Assembly (NCBI RefSeq): GCF_900086715.1
Contig: NZ_FLKH01000012.1
Coordinates: 2,049,346 to 2,113,345 of the forward strand
Origin: Gracilibacillus timonensis
GTDB taxonomy: Bacteria; Bacillota; Bacilli; Bacillales; Amphibacillaceae
Reading direction: 5' to 3'
Length of the DNA stretch: 64,000 nt
Shown here: positions 8,749-17,658 of the stretch, piece after piece
Position numbering within the stretch: the stretch's first letter is position 1
How the letters are laid out: the number at the start of each line of letters is the position of its first letter
Notes under the pieces: generated by a model
Told to the model about the DNA's origin: nothing
The model's input: the letters and a program-made list of their open reading frames with translations, nothing else
The model's database searches: none
Program-made: the position numbers and the translations under genes

Positions 8749-10386
8749 ATGGAAAAAAGCATGAAGAGGTTAGGTAGTTGGTTAATTATCGCCTTATTTG
8801 CCATCATGTTAGCAGCTTGTAATGATTCGGATTCATCTGGTGAGAACGCGGATCCTGCCGATGAAGTAACTTCTGGAGAAGGAGCAGCGATGGAAGACTT
8901 TGAAGCAGGGGATTCATTTCAATCGACAGAGCCACTGACCATATCTACTTTGTTTAGCGATCATCCGAATTATCCTTTAGAAGACGATTGGTTATTTTTT
9001 GAGGCATTAGAAGAGAAAGCAAACGTAACACTTGATATTACCAGTGTGCCAATGAGTGATTATACGGAAAAAAGGAGCCTGCTTATCAGCAGTGGGGATG
9101 CGCCGTATGTTATTCCCAAGACATATCCAGGTGAAGAAACGCAATTTGTGGCTTCTGGAGCAATCCTGCCGATTAGCGACTATGTGGAATTAATGCCAAA
9201 CTATCAGAAGAGAGTAGCAGAATGGGAGATTGATCCTTTCTTAGAGAATTTGCGACAACAAGATGGGAAGTATTATGTGTTACCAGGTGTTCATGAAAAT
9301 GTATGGCCGGATTATAGTTTAGCCGTTAGAACAGACATACTGGAAGAACTGAACTTGGAGGAACCAACTACCTGGGAAGAAGTGGAGGAGATGCTGGTAG
9401 CGATGAAGGAAGCCTACCCAAATATTTATCCTTTCAATGATCGTTTTCAGTTCAACAGTACCTTAAATATTGCTGCTAGCGGTTTTGATACCATGGCAGG
9501 CTGGGGATTAGGTTCTATGCTTAGCTATCAGGAAGATACCGATGAGTTTATTTTTGCGCCTGCGACGGAGGAATATCGTCAATTAGTGGAATACTTTAGT
9601 GGATTAATAGAACAAGACTTATTAGACCCGGAGAGTGTCACACAAGAGGATGAACCAGCGATTGAAAAATTTACGAGCGGCGAGTCTTTTGTCATTAATA
9701 CGAATGCACAAACGTTGGAACAATACCGTACGACTATGAATGAAACCTTAGGAGAAGACAATTATTCAATTAAGAAAATCATGGTACCTGGTGGGCCAGC
9801 TGGCCAGTTAATGGCTGGATCGAAACTAGAGAATGGTATTATGTTCTCTGCTCAAATGGCGGATGATCCAAATTTTGAAGCAATTTTACAATTTATCGAT
9901 TGGCTGTTATATAGTGATGAAGGTTCTGAATTTGCTAAGTGGGGTGTAGAGGGTGAGACATATTCTAAGGATGATGCTGGCGACTACCAATTAGCTGACC
10001 ATATCACCTTTAGAGGAATGAACCCTGACGGAGAGGAAGATCTCCAGATTGACTATGGTTTCTCACAAGGAAACTGGGCTTATGGAGGTCCAACGGAATT
10101 ATTGCATTCCATGTTTACGGAAGAAGAGGTGGAGTTTCAAAATCAGATGGTAGACACGAAAGAATTAGTTCTTCCTGACCCGCCGATTCCATATGACGCA
10201 ACACAATTGGAGCAGTCGTCCTTATTGAGCACACCTTTAAAGGATACCGTAGAACAAAACACATTAAGGTTTATAGTGGGAGACAGAAGCATGGAAGAGT
10301 GGGATGCTTATGTCGAACAATTAGAATCCCAAAACATGCAAGGCTATGTAGATCTTGCGAATCAAGTGTATCAAGACAGTAAGTAA
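8749..10386 (+). CDS. ABC importer substrate-binding lipoprotein, LplA-like
   Basis: I chose the ATG at 8749, behind GGAGGGG, over the upstream in-frame ATG at 8719, which lacks a site; this gives 545 residues. It has a signal peptide with lipobox LAAC (Cys24), an acidic low-complexity linker, then the large two-lobed fold of the LplA/YtcQ group, which is longer than MalE-type proteins. In this operon the binding protein follows the permeases, as is usual for LplB-LplC-LplA sets. Confidence 0.92.
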   Translation: MEKSMKRLGSWLIIALFAIMLAACNDSDSSGENADPADEVTSGEGAAMEDFEAGDSFQSTEPLTISTLFSDHPNYPLEDDWLFFEALEEKANVTLDITSVPMSDYTEKRSLLISSGDAPYVIPKTYPGEETQFVASGAILPISDYVELMPNYQKRVAEWEIDPFLENLRQQDGKYYVLPGVHENVWPDYSLAVRTDILEELNLEEPTTWEEVEEMLVAMKEAYPNIYPFNDRFQFNSTLNIAASGFDTMAGWGLGSMLSYQEDTDEFIFAPATEEYRQLVEYFSGLIEQDLLDPESVTQEDEPAIEKFTSGESFVINTNAQTLEQYRTTMNETLGEDNYSIKKIMVPGGPAGQLMAGSKLENGIMFSAQMADDPNFEAILQFIDWLLYSDEGSEFAKWGVEGETYSKDDAGDYQLADHITFRGMNPDGEEDLQIDYGFSQGNWAYGGPTELLHSMFTEEEVEFQNQMVDTKELVLPDPPIPYDATQLEQSSLLSTPLKDTVEQNTLRFIVGDRSMEEWDAYVEQLESQNMQGYVDLANQVYQDSK

Positions 10387-10393
10387 ACAATTA

Positions 10394-10436
10394 CTAGCGG
10401 AGGACGTTTATTTTGTACTCCGCTAGCTAATTTTTA
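10394..10436 (+). terminator. Hairpin between binding-protein and DUF624 genes
   Basis: A perfect 9-bp stem (CTAGCGGAG with CTCCGCTAG) is followed by CTAATTTTTA. It sits 8 nt after the binding-protein stop, with the next gene only 18 nt beyond the hairpin tail. It probably ends or stabilises part of the transcripts rather than the whole operon. Confidence 0.7.
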
Positions 10437-10453
10437 GCAGAGGAGTGAAGATA

Positions 10454-11197
10454 ATGAACGGTAACTCACAGCATTTCGGCGGTTTTTATTCATTTTCACG
10501 ATATGCTTTTTGGCTTATAACACTTAATTTTCTATTTATTGTTAGTAATATCATAGCTTTACTTGCTTTCATGGTGTTCATACCTAGTATTTCAAACGCT
10601 TTATTTTATTTTTTGTCACTGATTCCGACTGGGGCGGCTTGCAGTACCACCTTTTATCTCCTTTCCTTGTCTCCTGATCAAACGGATAAGTCGTTGATTA
10701 AAACATTTATGAAGGTCTATAGACGAAATTTTGTGGATGTAAGCAAGGTGTGGCTTCCTATTTTAATCGTATTTTTTCTTTTTATCATAGATATTCAATA
10801 TTTTCAGCAGGAGTACACGGTATTTAATCAGGCAATGAATGGATTGTTTCTTGTCTTATTAGTGTTATTATCCATCTTTTCCTTGTATGCATTAATGATT
10901 ACGGCACATTTTCATTTTAGGGTTCGAGATGTATATCGTTTAGCTGTTTATTATATGTTTACCAAGATAAAGGTCACTACAGGAAATATGGCGATTGGTT
11001 TTTTGACGCTTGTTGGTATGTTTTTCATTTCCGATTTTATTATCTTGTTTATAGCAAGTCTTGTTGCCTGGTTCCTGACAATTAATTCAGCCCCTGTTTT
11101 AGAGGATATAAAGAATCATTTTATGGAAAAGAAGGCCATAAATGGAGATGAACCAGAAGTAGAGAAAGGAATCAAAACGCTTTCTTCAGAAGTGTAG
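10454..11197 (+). CDS. DUF624 (YesL-like) membrane protein
   Basis: The start at 10454 has GAGGAG eight bases upstream; the in-frame GTG at 10445 overlaps that site and is less likely. The 247-residue protein has about five membrane segments (near 20-45, 55-75, 105-125, 135-160 and 180-215) and the look of DUF624/YesL proteins. These are typically found with LplABC-type importers and rhamnogalacturonan or other polysaccharide genes. Its function is unknown; a role with the importer is suggested only by context. Confidence 0.82.
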   Translation: MNGNSQHFGGFYSFSRYAFWLITLNFLFIVSNIIALLAFMVFIPSISNALFYFLSLIPTGAACSTTFYLLSLSPDQTDKSLIKTFMKVYRRNFVDVSKVWLPILIVFFLFIIDIQYFQQEYTVFNQAMNGLFLVLLVLLSIFSLYALMITAHFHFRVRDVYRLAVYYMFTKIKVTTGNMAIGFLTLVGMFFISDFIILFIASLVAWFLTINSAPVLEDIKNHFMEKKAINGDEPEVEKGIKTLSSEV

Positions 11198-11349
11198 CAG
11201 TAGCTGTTCTTAAAATTAGATTGGGAACGATTGGATCCTGAACGAATCAGAGTACCTTATAGGTAGGTCGGTGTTTATTTTAAGTGAGCGGTATAGGACG
11301 GAGTGGATTCCATAAGCGTTCGTATGAAATAAAGAAAGGAGTATACAAA

Positions 11350-14300
11350 ATGAATCAAAAGCAGCTGTTCAATGATCAATGGTATTTTGCCAAAAGTGAC
11401 TTGGGAGTAGTAAGCGATAAAGAATTGGTCTATCAGCCCGTTGATATACCGCATGATTGGCAAATCTATAATACGACTAATCTTTATGAGAATAGTATTG
11501 GCTGGTATCGGAAGGTGTATCACGTTTCAAAAGCGGAAGCAGACCAATTTTTGCTTTATTTTGATGGGGTCTATATGGATTCTACTTTATTTGTAAACGG
11601 CCAGTGGGTAGGAGAATGGAAATACGGATATTCAGCCTTTGAGCATGATATAACAGCGTTTTTACGTGATGGAGAGAATGAAATCAAAATGAAAGTCGTG
11701 TTTCAAAGCCCGAATAGCCGGTGGTATCCAGGGGCGGGGATTTATCGGAATGTGTGGTTAAAGAAAAGAGATAGAAACTATATTGAAACAGATGGGATCT
11801 ATATTTCTACATGTAAGCAGCAGGAAGCGTGGCAGGTGGAGATAGAAACATCTCTGGTAATGGAAGAAGACGCGGTGTTAGCTCACCGGTTATCTGATGG
11901 TGAGGAATGGATCAGTTACCACCAAGCCAATCTGTCTATGGGTTATCAAACGGGTAAGCAATCATTGCGAGTAAAAGACCCACAGCTCTGGTCCCCTGCC
12001 CACCCGCATCTTTATCAGTTAGAAACATGTCTTATGGTAAATGGAGAGATCGCGGAGAAAGTCACGCAGGATATTGGTTTTAGATCCTTTTCCATGGATC
12101 CAGATCAGGGATTTTTCCTCAATGACCGTCAGCTAAAATTAAATGGGATATGTGAACATCATGACCTTGGTGCGTTAGGGTCTGCCTTTAACAGAGAAGC
12201 AGTAACCAGAAGATTATCGCTGTTAAAAGAAATGGGAGTCAATGCTATTCGTACAGCACATAATATGCCAGCAAAGGAGCTCATGAAATTAGCAGACGAG
12301 ATGGGTTTTCTAATTGTGAGTGAGGCTTTTGATATGTGGGAAAGGCCCAAAACTCCGTATGATTATGCTCGTTTTTTTAAAGAATGGTCTTACAAGGATG
12401 TAGCAAGCTGGGTGAAAAGAGATCGTAATCATCCAAGTCTGATGATGTGGAGTATAGGGAATGAAATTTATGATACGCATGCTGATCAACGTGGACAGAA
12501 AATAACCAGACAGTTGATGGAGTACGTCCAGCAATTTGACCCCAAGCAAAATGGCGTGGTTACGATAGGATCAAATTATATGGCGTGGGAAAATGCCCAG
12601 AAATGTGCCGATATAGTGAAGGTTGCTGGCTATAATTATTCCGAGAAATATTATCATCAACACCATCAAGCACATCCGGACTGGGTGATATATGGAAGCG
12701 AAACAGCCTCCACGGCTCAAAGCAGGGGTATTTATCATTTTCCTTTTCAGGCTAGTATCTTAGCAGATGATGATGAGCAATGCTCTGCCTTGGGAAACAG
12801 TGCTACCAGCTGGGGAGCTGATTCGGTGGAATCTTGTATTCTGGCAGAGCGAGATGCACTATTCTCACTTGGACAGTTTATATGGACCGGCTTTGATTAC
12901 ATCGGAGAGCCGACTCCTTATCATACCAAGAATGCTTACTTAGGACAGATAGATACCGCTACATTTCCGAAAGATTCTTATTATATATACCAAGCGGCAT
13001 GGACTGATTATCGAGAGAAGCCGATGATTCATATCTTTCCGTATTGGGATTTTAACCAAGGACAACTGATTGATGTTCGAGTGGCTTCCAACGCCCCGCT
13101 TATTGAATTAGAACATAACGGAAAATCGCTTGGAACGTTTTCCACCAATTACCAACAGGGATCGCAGTTAACGGGATGGTGGCAGATTCCCTATGAACCT
13201 GGCGAACTAAAAGCAACGGCTTATAATGAAACTGGACAGATTATTGCCACAGAGGTCAAAAGGTCATTTGGTGACGCACAGGAGATTCGATTAAAACCAA
13301 ACAAACTATCATTAACTGCCAATGCAACGGATCTTATTTTTGTAGAAATTGGCATGGATGATCAGGAAGGGAATCCTGTTGAAAATGCGAATAATCGCGT
13401 AGACGTTTCTGTGACGGGAGCAGGTAGGTTGGTGGGGCTGGATAATGGTGATAGTACTGACTATGACCAATATAAGGGTACCAGCAGGCGATTGTTTAGC
13501 GGGAAGCTCATGGCGATTATTGCTGCCACATTAAAATCTGGTCCTATTCATCTGGAAGTTCGCTCGAAGGGAATGGCGAATGCCGCATTAGCACTTCAAG
13601 CGGAACCAGCTACTGATGAGGTAATCGGTGTGCAAGCATTGGAAGAGAATCAAGCTACCCCGATTTTAATGGGAGAAAAAGAAGAGATACCGGTTCGGAA
13701 ATTAGAAATAGCGAGTAAAAATGGACAACAATTTGATCAAGACAGGCATGAAATTTATTTTGAAGTATCCTTATTTCCCAAAAATACATTTTATCGTGAC
13801 GTGGAATGGAGTCTCGTTACCGATACGGGCATCGAATCGAAACTGGCGAAGATAGAAGCAGATGGTCATACGGCAAAGGTCACCGCACTAGGAGATGGTG
13901 AATTTCGTGTGCGTTGTACCAGTAAGAATGGTACGGACAAAGTCAAATTGATTTCCGAATTGGAATGTTCAGCCCAGAATTTAGGTAAGGCTTATCATAA
14001 CCCATATCAATTTATTTCAGCAGGATTTTTTGATTATAGCAAAGGAGGGGTAACAAATGGCAATGAACGCGGGGTGGCAACTAGCCGTGATGGAGAGACA
14101 CAAGTAGGGTTTCATGATATCGACTTTGGTGCAACTGGTGCCGATGTCATAACAATCCCTATTTTTGCGTTAACCAATGACCCGTATAAGCTACAAATAT
14201 GGGAAGGAGTGCCGGGGGAGAAAGGAAGTGAGTTATTAGCCGATGTCGTATATCAAAAAGAATCGAAGTGGAATGTGTATCAATCAGCAACCTACCAGCT

Positions 14301-14754
14301 TGCCAAAAAGCTAACAGGTATCACGTCGATTTGTGTTGTCCTACAGCAAAAAGTACATATCAAGGGTTTTGTGTTTGAAAAGATAAACCGTGCCTTTCAA
14401 AAGAATCAAGCAGCCGACTGTGATCATATTTATGGCGACACGTTTGTCATGGACGAAGAGAGGGTGGAGCAAATTGGGAATAATGTGTCATTAGTATTCG
14501 ATGACTTCAACTTTACCCAGCAAGGCACTAGCAAGCTAGAGATAAACGGACACTCACCCATCGATAAAAATACCATCCATGTTCAATTTTTTGATGGGGA
14601 GGAAACAAGCACGCAATTAATTGAATTTATTCAAACCGATGATTATCAAACCAAGACCTTTGATATTGATAAAATTAGTGGTGTGCAGCAGGTAACTTTT
14701 CTCTTTCTGCCAGGTTCGAATTTTAATTTTGGTTTTTTTCGTTTTCAAACATGA
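11350..14754 (+). CDS. Glycoside hydrolase family 2 (beta-galactosidase-like), with C-terminal extension
   Basis: The start at 11350 is preceded by AAAGGAG; an upstream in-frame start at 11284 has no site. The 1134-residue protein has the GH2 sandwich, immunoglobulin-like and TIM-barrel domains (to about residue 560). The acid/base Glu372 lies in WSIGNEIYD and the predicted nucleophile Glu451 in YGSETAS. Ig-like domains of the DUF4982 type follow, then about 400 residues that look like beta-rich carbohydrate-binding modules. No signal peptide is seen, so it should act on imported oligosaccharides. Beta-galactosidase is the commonest activity for this architecture; other beta-glycosidases are possible. 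Confidence 0.9.
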   Translation: MNQKQLFNDQWYFAKSDLGVVSDKELVYQPVDIPHDWQIYNTTNLYENSIGWYRKVYHVSKAEADQFLLYFDGVYMDSTLFVNGQWVGEWKYGYSAFEHDITAFLRDGENEIKMKVVFQSPNSRWYPGAGIYRNVWLKKRDRNYIETDGIYISTCKQQEAWQVEIETSLVMEEDAVLAHRLSDGEEWISYHQANLSMGYQTGKQSLRVKDPQLWSPAHPHLYQLETCLMVNGEIAEKVTQDIGFRSFSMDPDQGFFLNDRQLKLNGICEHHDLGALGSAFNREAVTRRLSLLKEMGVNAIRTAHNMPAKELMKLADEMGFLIVSEAFDMWERPKTPYDYARFFKEWSYKDVASWVKRDRNHPSLMMWSIGNEIYDTHADQRGQKITRQLMEYVQQFDPKQNGVVTIGSNYMAWENAQKCADIVKVAGYNYSEKYYHQHHQAHPDWVIYGSETASTAQSRGIYHFPFQASILADDDEQCSALGNSATSWGADSVESCILAERDALFSLGQFIWTGFDYIGEPTPYHTKNAYLGQIDTATFPKDSYYIYQAAWTDYREKPMIHIFPYWDFNQGQLIDVRVASNAPLIELEHNGKSLGTFSTNYQQGSQLTGWWQIPYEPGELKATAYNETGQIIATEVKRSFGDAQEIRLKPNKLSLTANATDLIFVEIGMDDQEGNPVENANNRVDVSVTGAGRLVGLDNGDSTDYDQYKGTSRRLFSGKLMAIIAATLKSGPIHLEVRSKGMANAALALQAEPATDEVIGVQALEENQATPILMGEKEEIPVRKLEIASKNGQQFDQDRHEIYFEVSLFPKNTFYRDVEWSLVTDTGIESKLAKIEADGHTAKVTALGDGEFRVRCTSKNGTDKVKLISELECSAQNLGKAYHNPYQFISAGFFDYSKGGVTNGNERGVATSRDGETQVGFHDIDFGATGADVITIPIFALTNDPYKLQIWEGVPGEKGSELLADVVYQKESKWNVYQSATYQLAKKLTGITSICVVLQQKVHIKGFVFEKINRAFQKNQAADCDHIYGDTFVMDEERVEQIGNNVSLVFDDFNFTQQGTSKLEINGHSPIDKNTIHVQFFDGEETSTQLIEFIQTDDYQTKTFDIDKISGVQQVTFLFLPGSNFNFGFFRFQT

Positions 14755-14845
14755 GGGGAATAGGTTAAAAGGTAGTGACATAGATTCTATCTAACAATTG
14801 GGAAGTTTCCTGAAAGAAGGTTCTCAAACAAAAGGAGAGGTTCAC

Positions 14846-15985
14846 ATGTTAAACATAGCCGTAGTAGGCACAGGGGCGATTTGCCCTTCTCATCTTCAAG
14901 GGTATTTAACGTTTCCAGATCAATGCGAGATTGTCGCCTTGTGCGATATCTATCCGGAAAAAGCGGAGAAAGTAAAAAAGGAATTTTCTTTATCTTCCAC
15001 GGTGTATAGCAATATGACGGATTTGCTGGCTCAGGAAGAGGTGGATTTAATTTCCGTTTGTACACCGCCATACACCCATGCTTCCTTAGCGGTTGAAGCT
15101 TTGGATGCAGGGAAACATGTGCTGGTCGAAAAACCAATGGCCTCTTCACTAGAGGAATGTGACGCCATGAATGAAGCTGCGAAACGAAATGATAAGATCC
15201 TATCAATTGTGGCGCAGAATCGCTTTACGACGCCGATGATGCGGATGAAACATCTCTTGGAAAAAGACCTGATTGGGGATGTGTTACACACACAGGTCGA
15301 TTCTTTTTGGTGGCGCGGACATAGCTACTACGATTTATGGTGGCGTGGGACATGGGAGAAAGAAGGTGGTGGCTGCACGCTAAACCATGCTGTTCATCAT
15401 ATCGATATTTTTCAATGGATGCGCGGACTGCCAGATGAGATTACCGCAGTGACAAGCAATACAGCCCATGATAATGCGGAGGTAGAGGATATTTCCATAG
15501 CTATAGGCCGTTATAAAAGTGGTAGTCTGGCTCAAATCACTAGTTCCGTTGTTCACCATGGGGAGGAGCAGCAATTGATTTTCCAGGGAGAAAAGGCGCG
15601 CGTTTCTGTTCCTTGGCAGGTCAAGGCGTCGCTTGCGCAAGAGAATGGCTTTCCTAAAGAGAATCAGCCACTAGAAGAGACCTTAACGGAGGCATACGAA
15701 AACGATCCTGCCCTTACCTATGAGGGCCACGCAGGTCAAATTCAAAATGTGCTGGAAGCCATTCAACATAATGGTCAAGTGTTGGTTGATGGTGTGCAGG
15801 GGCGCCAAACCTTGGAGTTGATTACCGCCATTTACGAATCGGCTAATTATCAACGTACCGTAAAGTTACCCTTAACGGAAGCCAGCCCATTCTATACCAG
15901 TGAAGGGATTTTAGAGAATGTCAAACACTTTTATGAAAAAGGAAAATCGATTGAGAATTTTGAGGATAATGAGATTACGACTTGA
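14846..15985 (+). CDS. Gfo/Idh/MocA family oxidoreductase
   Basis: The start at 14846 has AAAGGAGAGG just upstream and begins directly with the Rossmann strand; the frame extends back to 14798 without support. The 379-residue protein has the NAD(P)-binding GTGAICPSH motif (residues 8-15) and the family's EKP motif (Glu95-Lys96-Pro97), whose Lys is catalytic. Relatives oxidise or reduce sugars, and some take part in oxidative glycosidic-bond cleavage. Placed directly after the GH2 enzyme, it probably acts on a sugar released or modified in this pathway. Confidence 0.9.
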   Translation: MLNIAVVGTGAICPSHLQGYLTFPDQCEIVALCDIYPEKAEKVKKEFSLSSTVYSNMTDLLAQEEVDLISVCTPPYTHASLAVEALDAGKHVLVEKPMASSLEECDAMNEAAKRNDKILSIVAQNRFTTPMMRMKHLLEKDLIGDVLHTQVDSFWWRGHSYYDLWWRGTWEKEGGGCTLNHAVHHIDIFQWMRGLPDEITAVTSNTAHDNAEVEDISIAIGRYKSGSLAQITSSVVHHGEEQQLIFQGEKARVSVPWQVKASLAQENGFPKENQPLEETLTEAYENDPALTYEGHAGQIQNVLEAIQHNGQVLVDGVQGRQTLELITAIYESANYQRTVKLPLTEASPFYTSEGILENVKHFYEKGKSIENFEDNEITT

Positions 15986-15997
15986 AGGAAAGGTGAA

Positions 15998-16042
15998 TGG
16001 GGTCAAAGAACATTTTTATTTGTTCTTTGATCCCATTTTTTC
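15998..16042. terminator. Bidirectional terminator between operon B and the lacI-type gene
   Basis: GGGGTCAAAGAACA pairs with TGTTCTTTGATCCC (14-bp stem, one G-U pair) around an 8-nt AT loop. It is followed by ATTTTTTC on the plus strand and flanked by TTTC/ATTC on the other. It lies between two converging genes and can serve both. Confidence 0.88.
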
Positions 16043-16049
16043 TATGCAT

Positions 16050-17087
16050 TTATAACTTGTAATGATTATTTCGATTAATTGTTGGCACAGGCCCTGTGGA
16101 TTCCCGTTCAATAAGGTGGGTATTTAACAGAATTTCCTGAAGCTCTTCCTTAGGGTGATCCATACGCCATATCAACTGTTCAACGGCCTTCTTTCCATAT
16201 AAAGTTAAATCGGTATTCACCGTTGTTGTTTTGGGAGTTGTTAAGCGGGACAACTCTCCATTATCAAAGCTGCAAATAGATATGTTATATGGTACTTGGT
16301 ACCCCTTCATTTGTAAGATTGATAATACAAAGAAGCCGTATCCATCATTTACACAGAACCATGCCGTTGGTTGCTGTATTTGGCATAACCTCTCATTAAT
16401 AGCTTCTCTAGATTCATGAACGTTTAACACCATAAATTCTTCCTTAAACTGCAGTCCATTTTCTCGAAGTGCTAACAAATAACCTTCCCAACGTTCTTGG
16501 TAACTTGGCGAAAACTCTACATTACCAATAAAGCCGATATTGGTATGCCCCAAATCTATGAGATGTTGAACGGCTTTATAGGCTGCAAATCTATTATTTA
16601 AGAGAATAGCGTCTGCAGCATTTGAGGGATGGTGATGATCAACCATTACTGTTGTAATTCCTGTGTCAATAATGCGGTTAATATATTCCGAGCTGATATG
16701 TGAAATGATTAACATCCCTGACACAGACTGATCTTGTAAAAATGAAGGTAATAGCAAATTGTCTCGTGTATGGTGATCAATGGACTGAATCTTTAATTGC
16801 ATATTCCTTTTCTTTAATTCTCGTTCAATTGATAGATAAATCTCTCCAAAAAAATTTTTTTGTGAGAAAGCAAAATCTGAAGCTATTAATCCAATCACTT
16901 TTTGTTCATTCATTTTTGTTGATTTTTTAGTAGGAACGTATTGATACCCCATTTTGTTAGCCGTTTCTTTAATCAATGCTCTAGTAGAATCACTGACACC
17001 AGGTTTACCAGAAAGAGCTTGTGAGATTGCATTTTTTGAAATATTTAATTTGTCTGCTATATCTTGCATCGTAACCTTTTTTGGCAT
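16050..17087 (-). CDS. LacI family transcriptional regulator of the mannoside locus
   Basis: The 345-residue protein has an N-terminal LacI helix-turn-helix (VTMQDIADKLNISKNAISQAL, residues 5-25), a hinge region ending near residue 60 and a periplasmic-binding-protein-like effector domain (about 64-335). It faces away from the importer/GH130 operon across a 570-bp gap that contains repeated TTTGTAA motifs and a near-consensus promoter. A repressor of that operon, released by an imported mannoside or related sugar, is the natural reading. Confidence 0.93.
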   Translation of the reverse strand: MPKKVTMQDIADKLNISKNAISQALSGKPGVSDSTRALIKETANKMGYQYVPTKKSTKMNEQKVIGLIASDFAFSQKNFFGEIYLSIERELKKRNMQLKIQSIDHHTRDNLLLPSFLQDQSVSGMLIISHISSEYINRIIDTGITTVMVDHHHPSNAADAILLNNRFAAYKAVQHLIDLGHTNIGFIGNVEFSPSYQERWEGYLLALRENGLQFKEEFMVLNVHESREAINERLCQIQQPTAWFCVNDGYGFFVLSILQMKGYQVPYNISICSFDNGELSRLTTPKTTTVNTDLTLYGKKAVEQLIWRMDHPKEELQEILLNTHLIERESTGPVPTINRNNHYKL

Positions 17088-17182
17088 AATTGTTTCTCCT
17101 ATATTTAAGATTTAAAAGTGTATTATCAGAATCCCTCTTTATTCTATACTAACAAATAGTAGATTACAAAAAACAAACTCCA

Positions 17183-17198
17183 TTTGTAACTTTACAAA
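17183..17198. promoter_or_regulatory. Candidate operator: perfect TTTGTAA-N2-TTACAAA palindrome
   Basis: Arms of 7 bp are exact inverse complements around a 2-bp centre. A further half-site (TTACAAA) is at 17164-17170 and another (TTTGTAA) at 17280-17286. The position just upstream of the lacI-type gene suggests autoregulation. Confidence 0.6.
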
Positions 17199-17407
17199 AT
17201 CAATTAATACCTGAAAATAATGTGTATGAAATATGTAGTTGAAGAAAAATAAAAAAGGATAATTGCTACTCTTACTTTCTTTGTAACAAATTATCACCAT
17301 TTTGTCGAGAAGACTGTGTATAAATTATTCTTGATTATTTAAATGGCTATTAAGATCATTATTTGAAATGAAATCATTCAACATTATAAAAATTTCTATA
17401 TAATCTA

Positions 17408-17436
17408 TTGACTATTTATTTTGGTAGCATTATAAT
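17408..17436 (+). promoter_or_regulatory. Sigma-A promoter of operon C
   Basis: TTGACT and TATAAT are separated by exactly 17 bp. The predicted start of transcription, near 17443, falls inside a TTTGTAAAGTTA motif (17441-17452). Confidence 0.75.
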
Positions 17437-17440
17437 TAAT

Positions 17441-17503
17441 TTTGTAAAGTTATTTAAGCGGTTTCTTTTCATTATTATAATTTTGTAAAGTTATTGTAAA
17501 GTT
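17441..17503 (+). promoter_or_regulatory. Operator-like TTTGTAAAGTTA repeats with a cre-like box
   Basis: TTTGTAAAGTTA occurs at 17441-17452 and again at 17482-17493, with a third partial copy, TTGTAAAGTT, at 17494-17503. The two full copies start 41 bp apart. Between them, at 17453-17466, TTTAAGCGGTTTCT fits the cre consensus with one mismatch. Same motif as the palindrome at 17183. Confidence 0.6.
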
Positions 17504-17658
17504 GAAGAGGTATGATGTTGCCAGTGTTTTAAAAAATATCATATCTAACCCATCATTTCTTTATCTACTAAATTATATATGTTGTGTAGGTAGCAGTTAT
17601 TTTAATGAAGAGAACTCATGTTAAGTTTCTCAAAAAATAATAAACGGAGGTCAAAGAA

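Noticed and set aside
11176-11189. Cre-like AAACGCTTTCTT near the end of the DUF624 gene
   Set aside because: It lies inside coding sequence with a mismatch at a fixed position, and the next start is within the same operon.
14787-15206. 139-codon minus-strand frame over the Gfo/Idh gene
   Set aside because: Antisense shadow of a well-supported gene, without a ribosome site.
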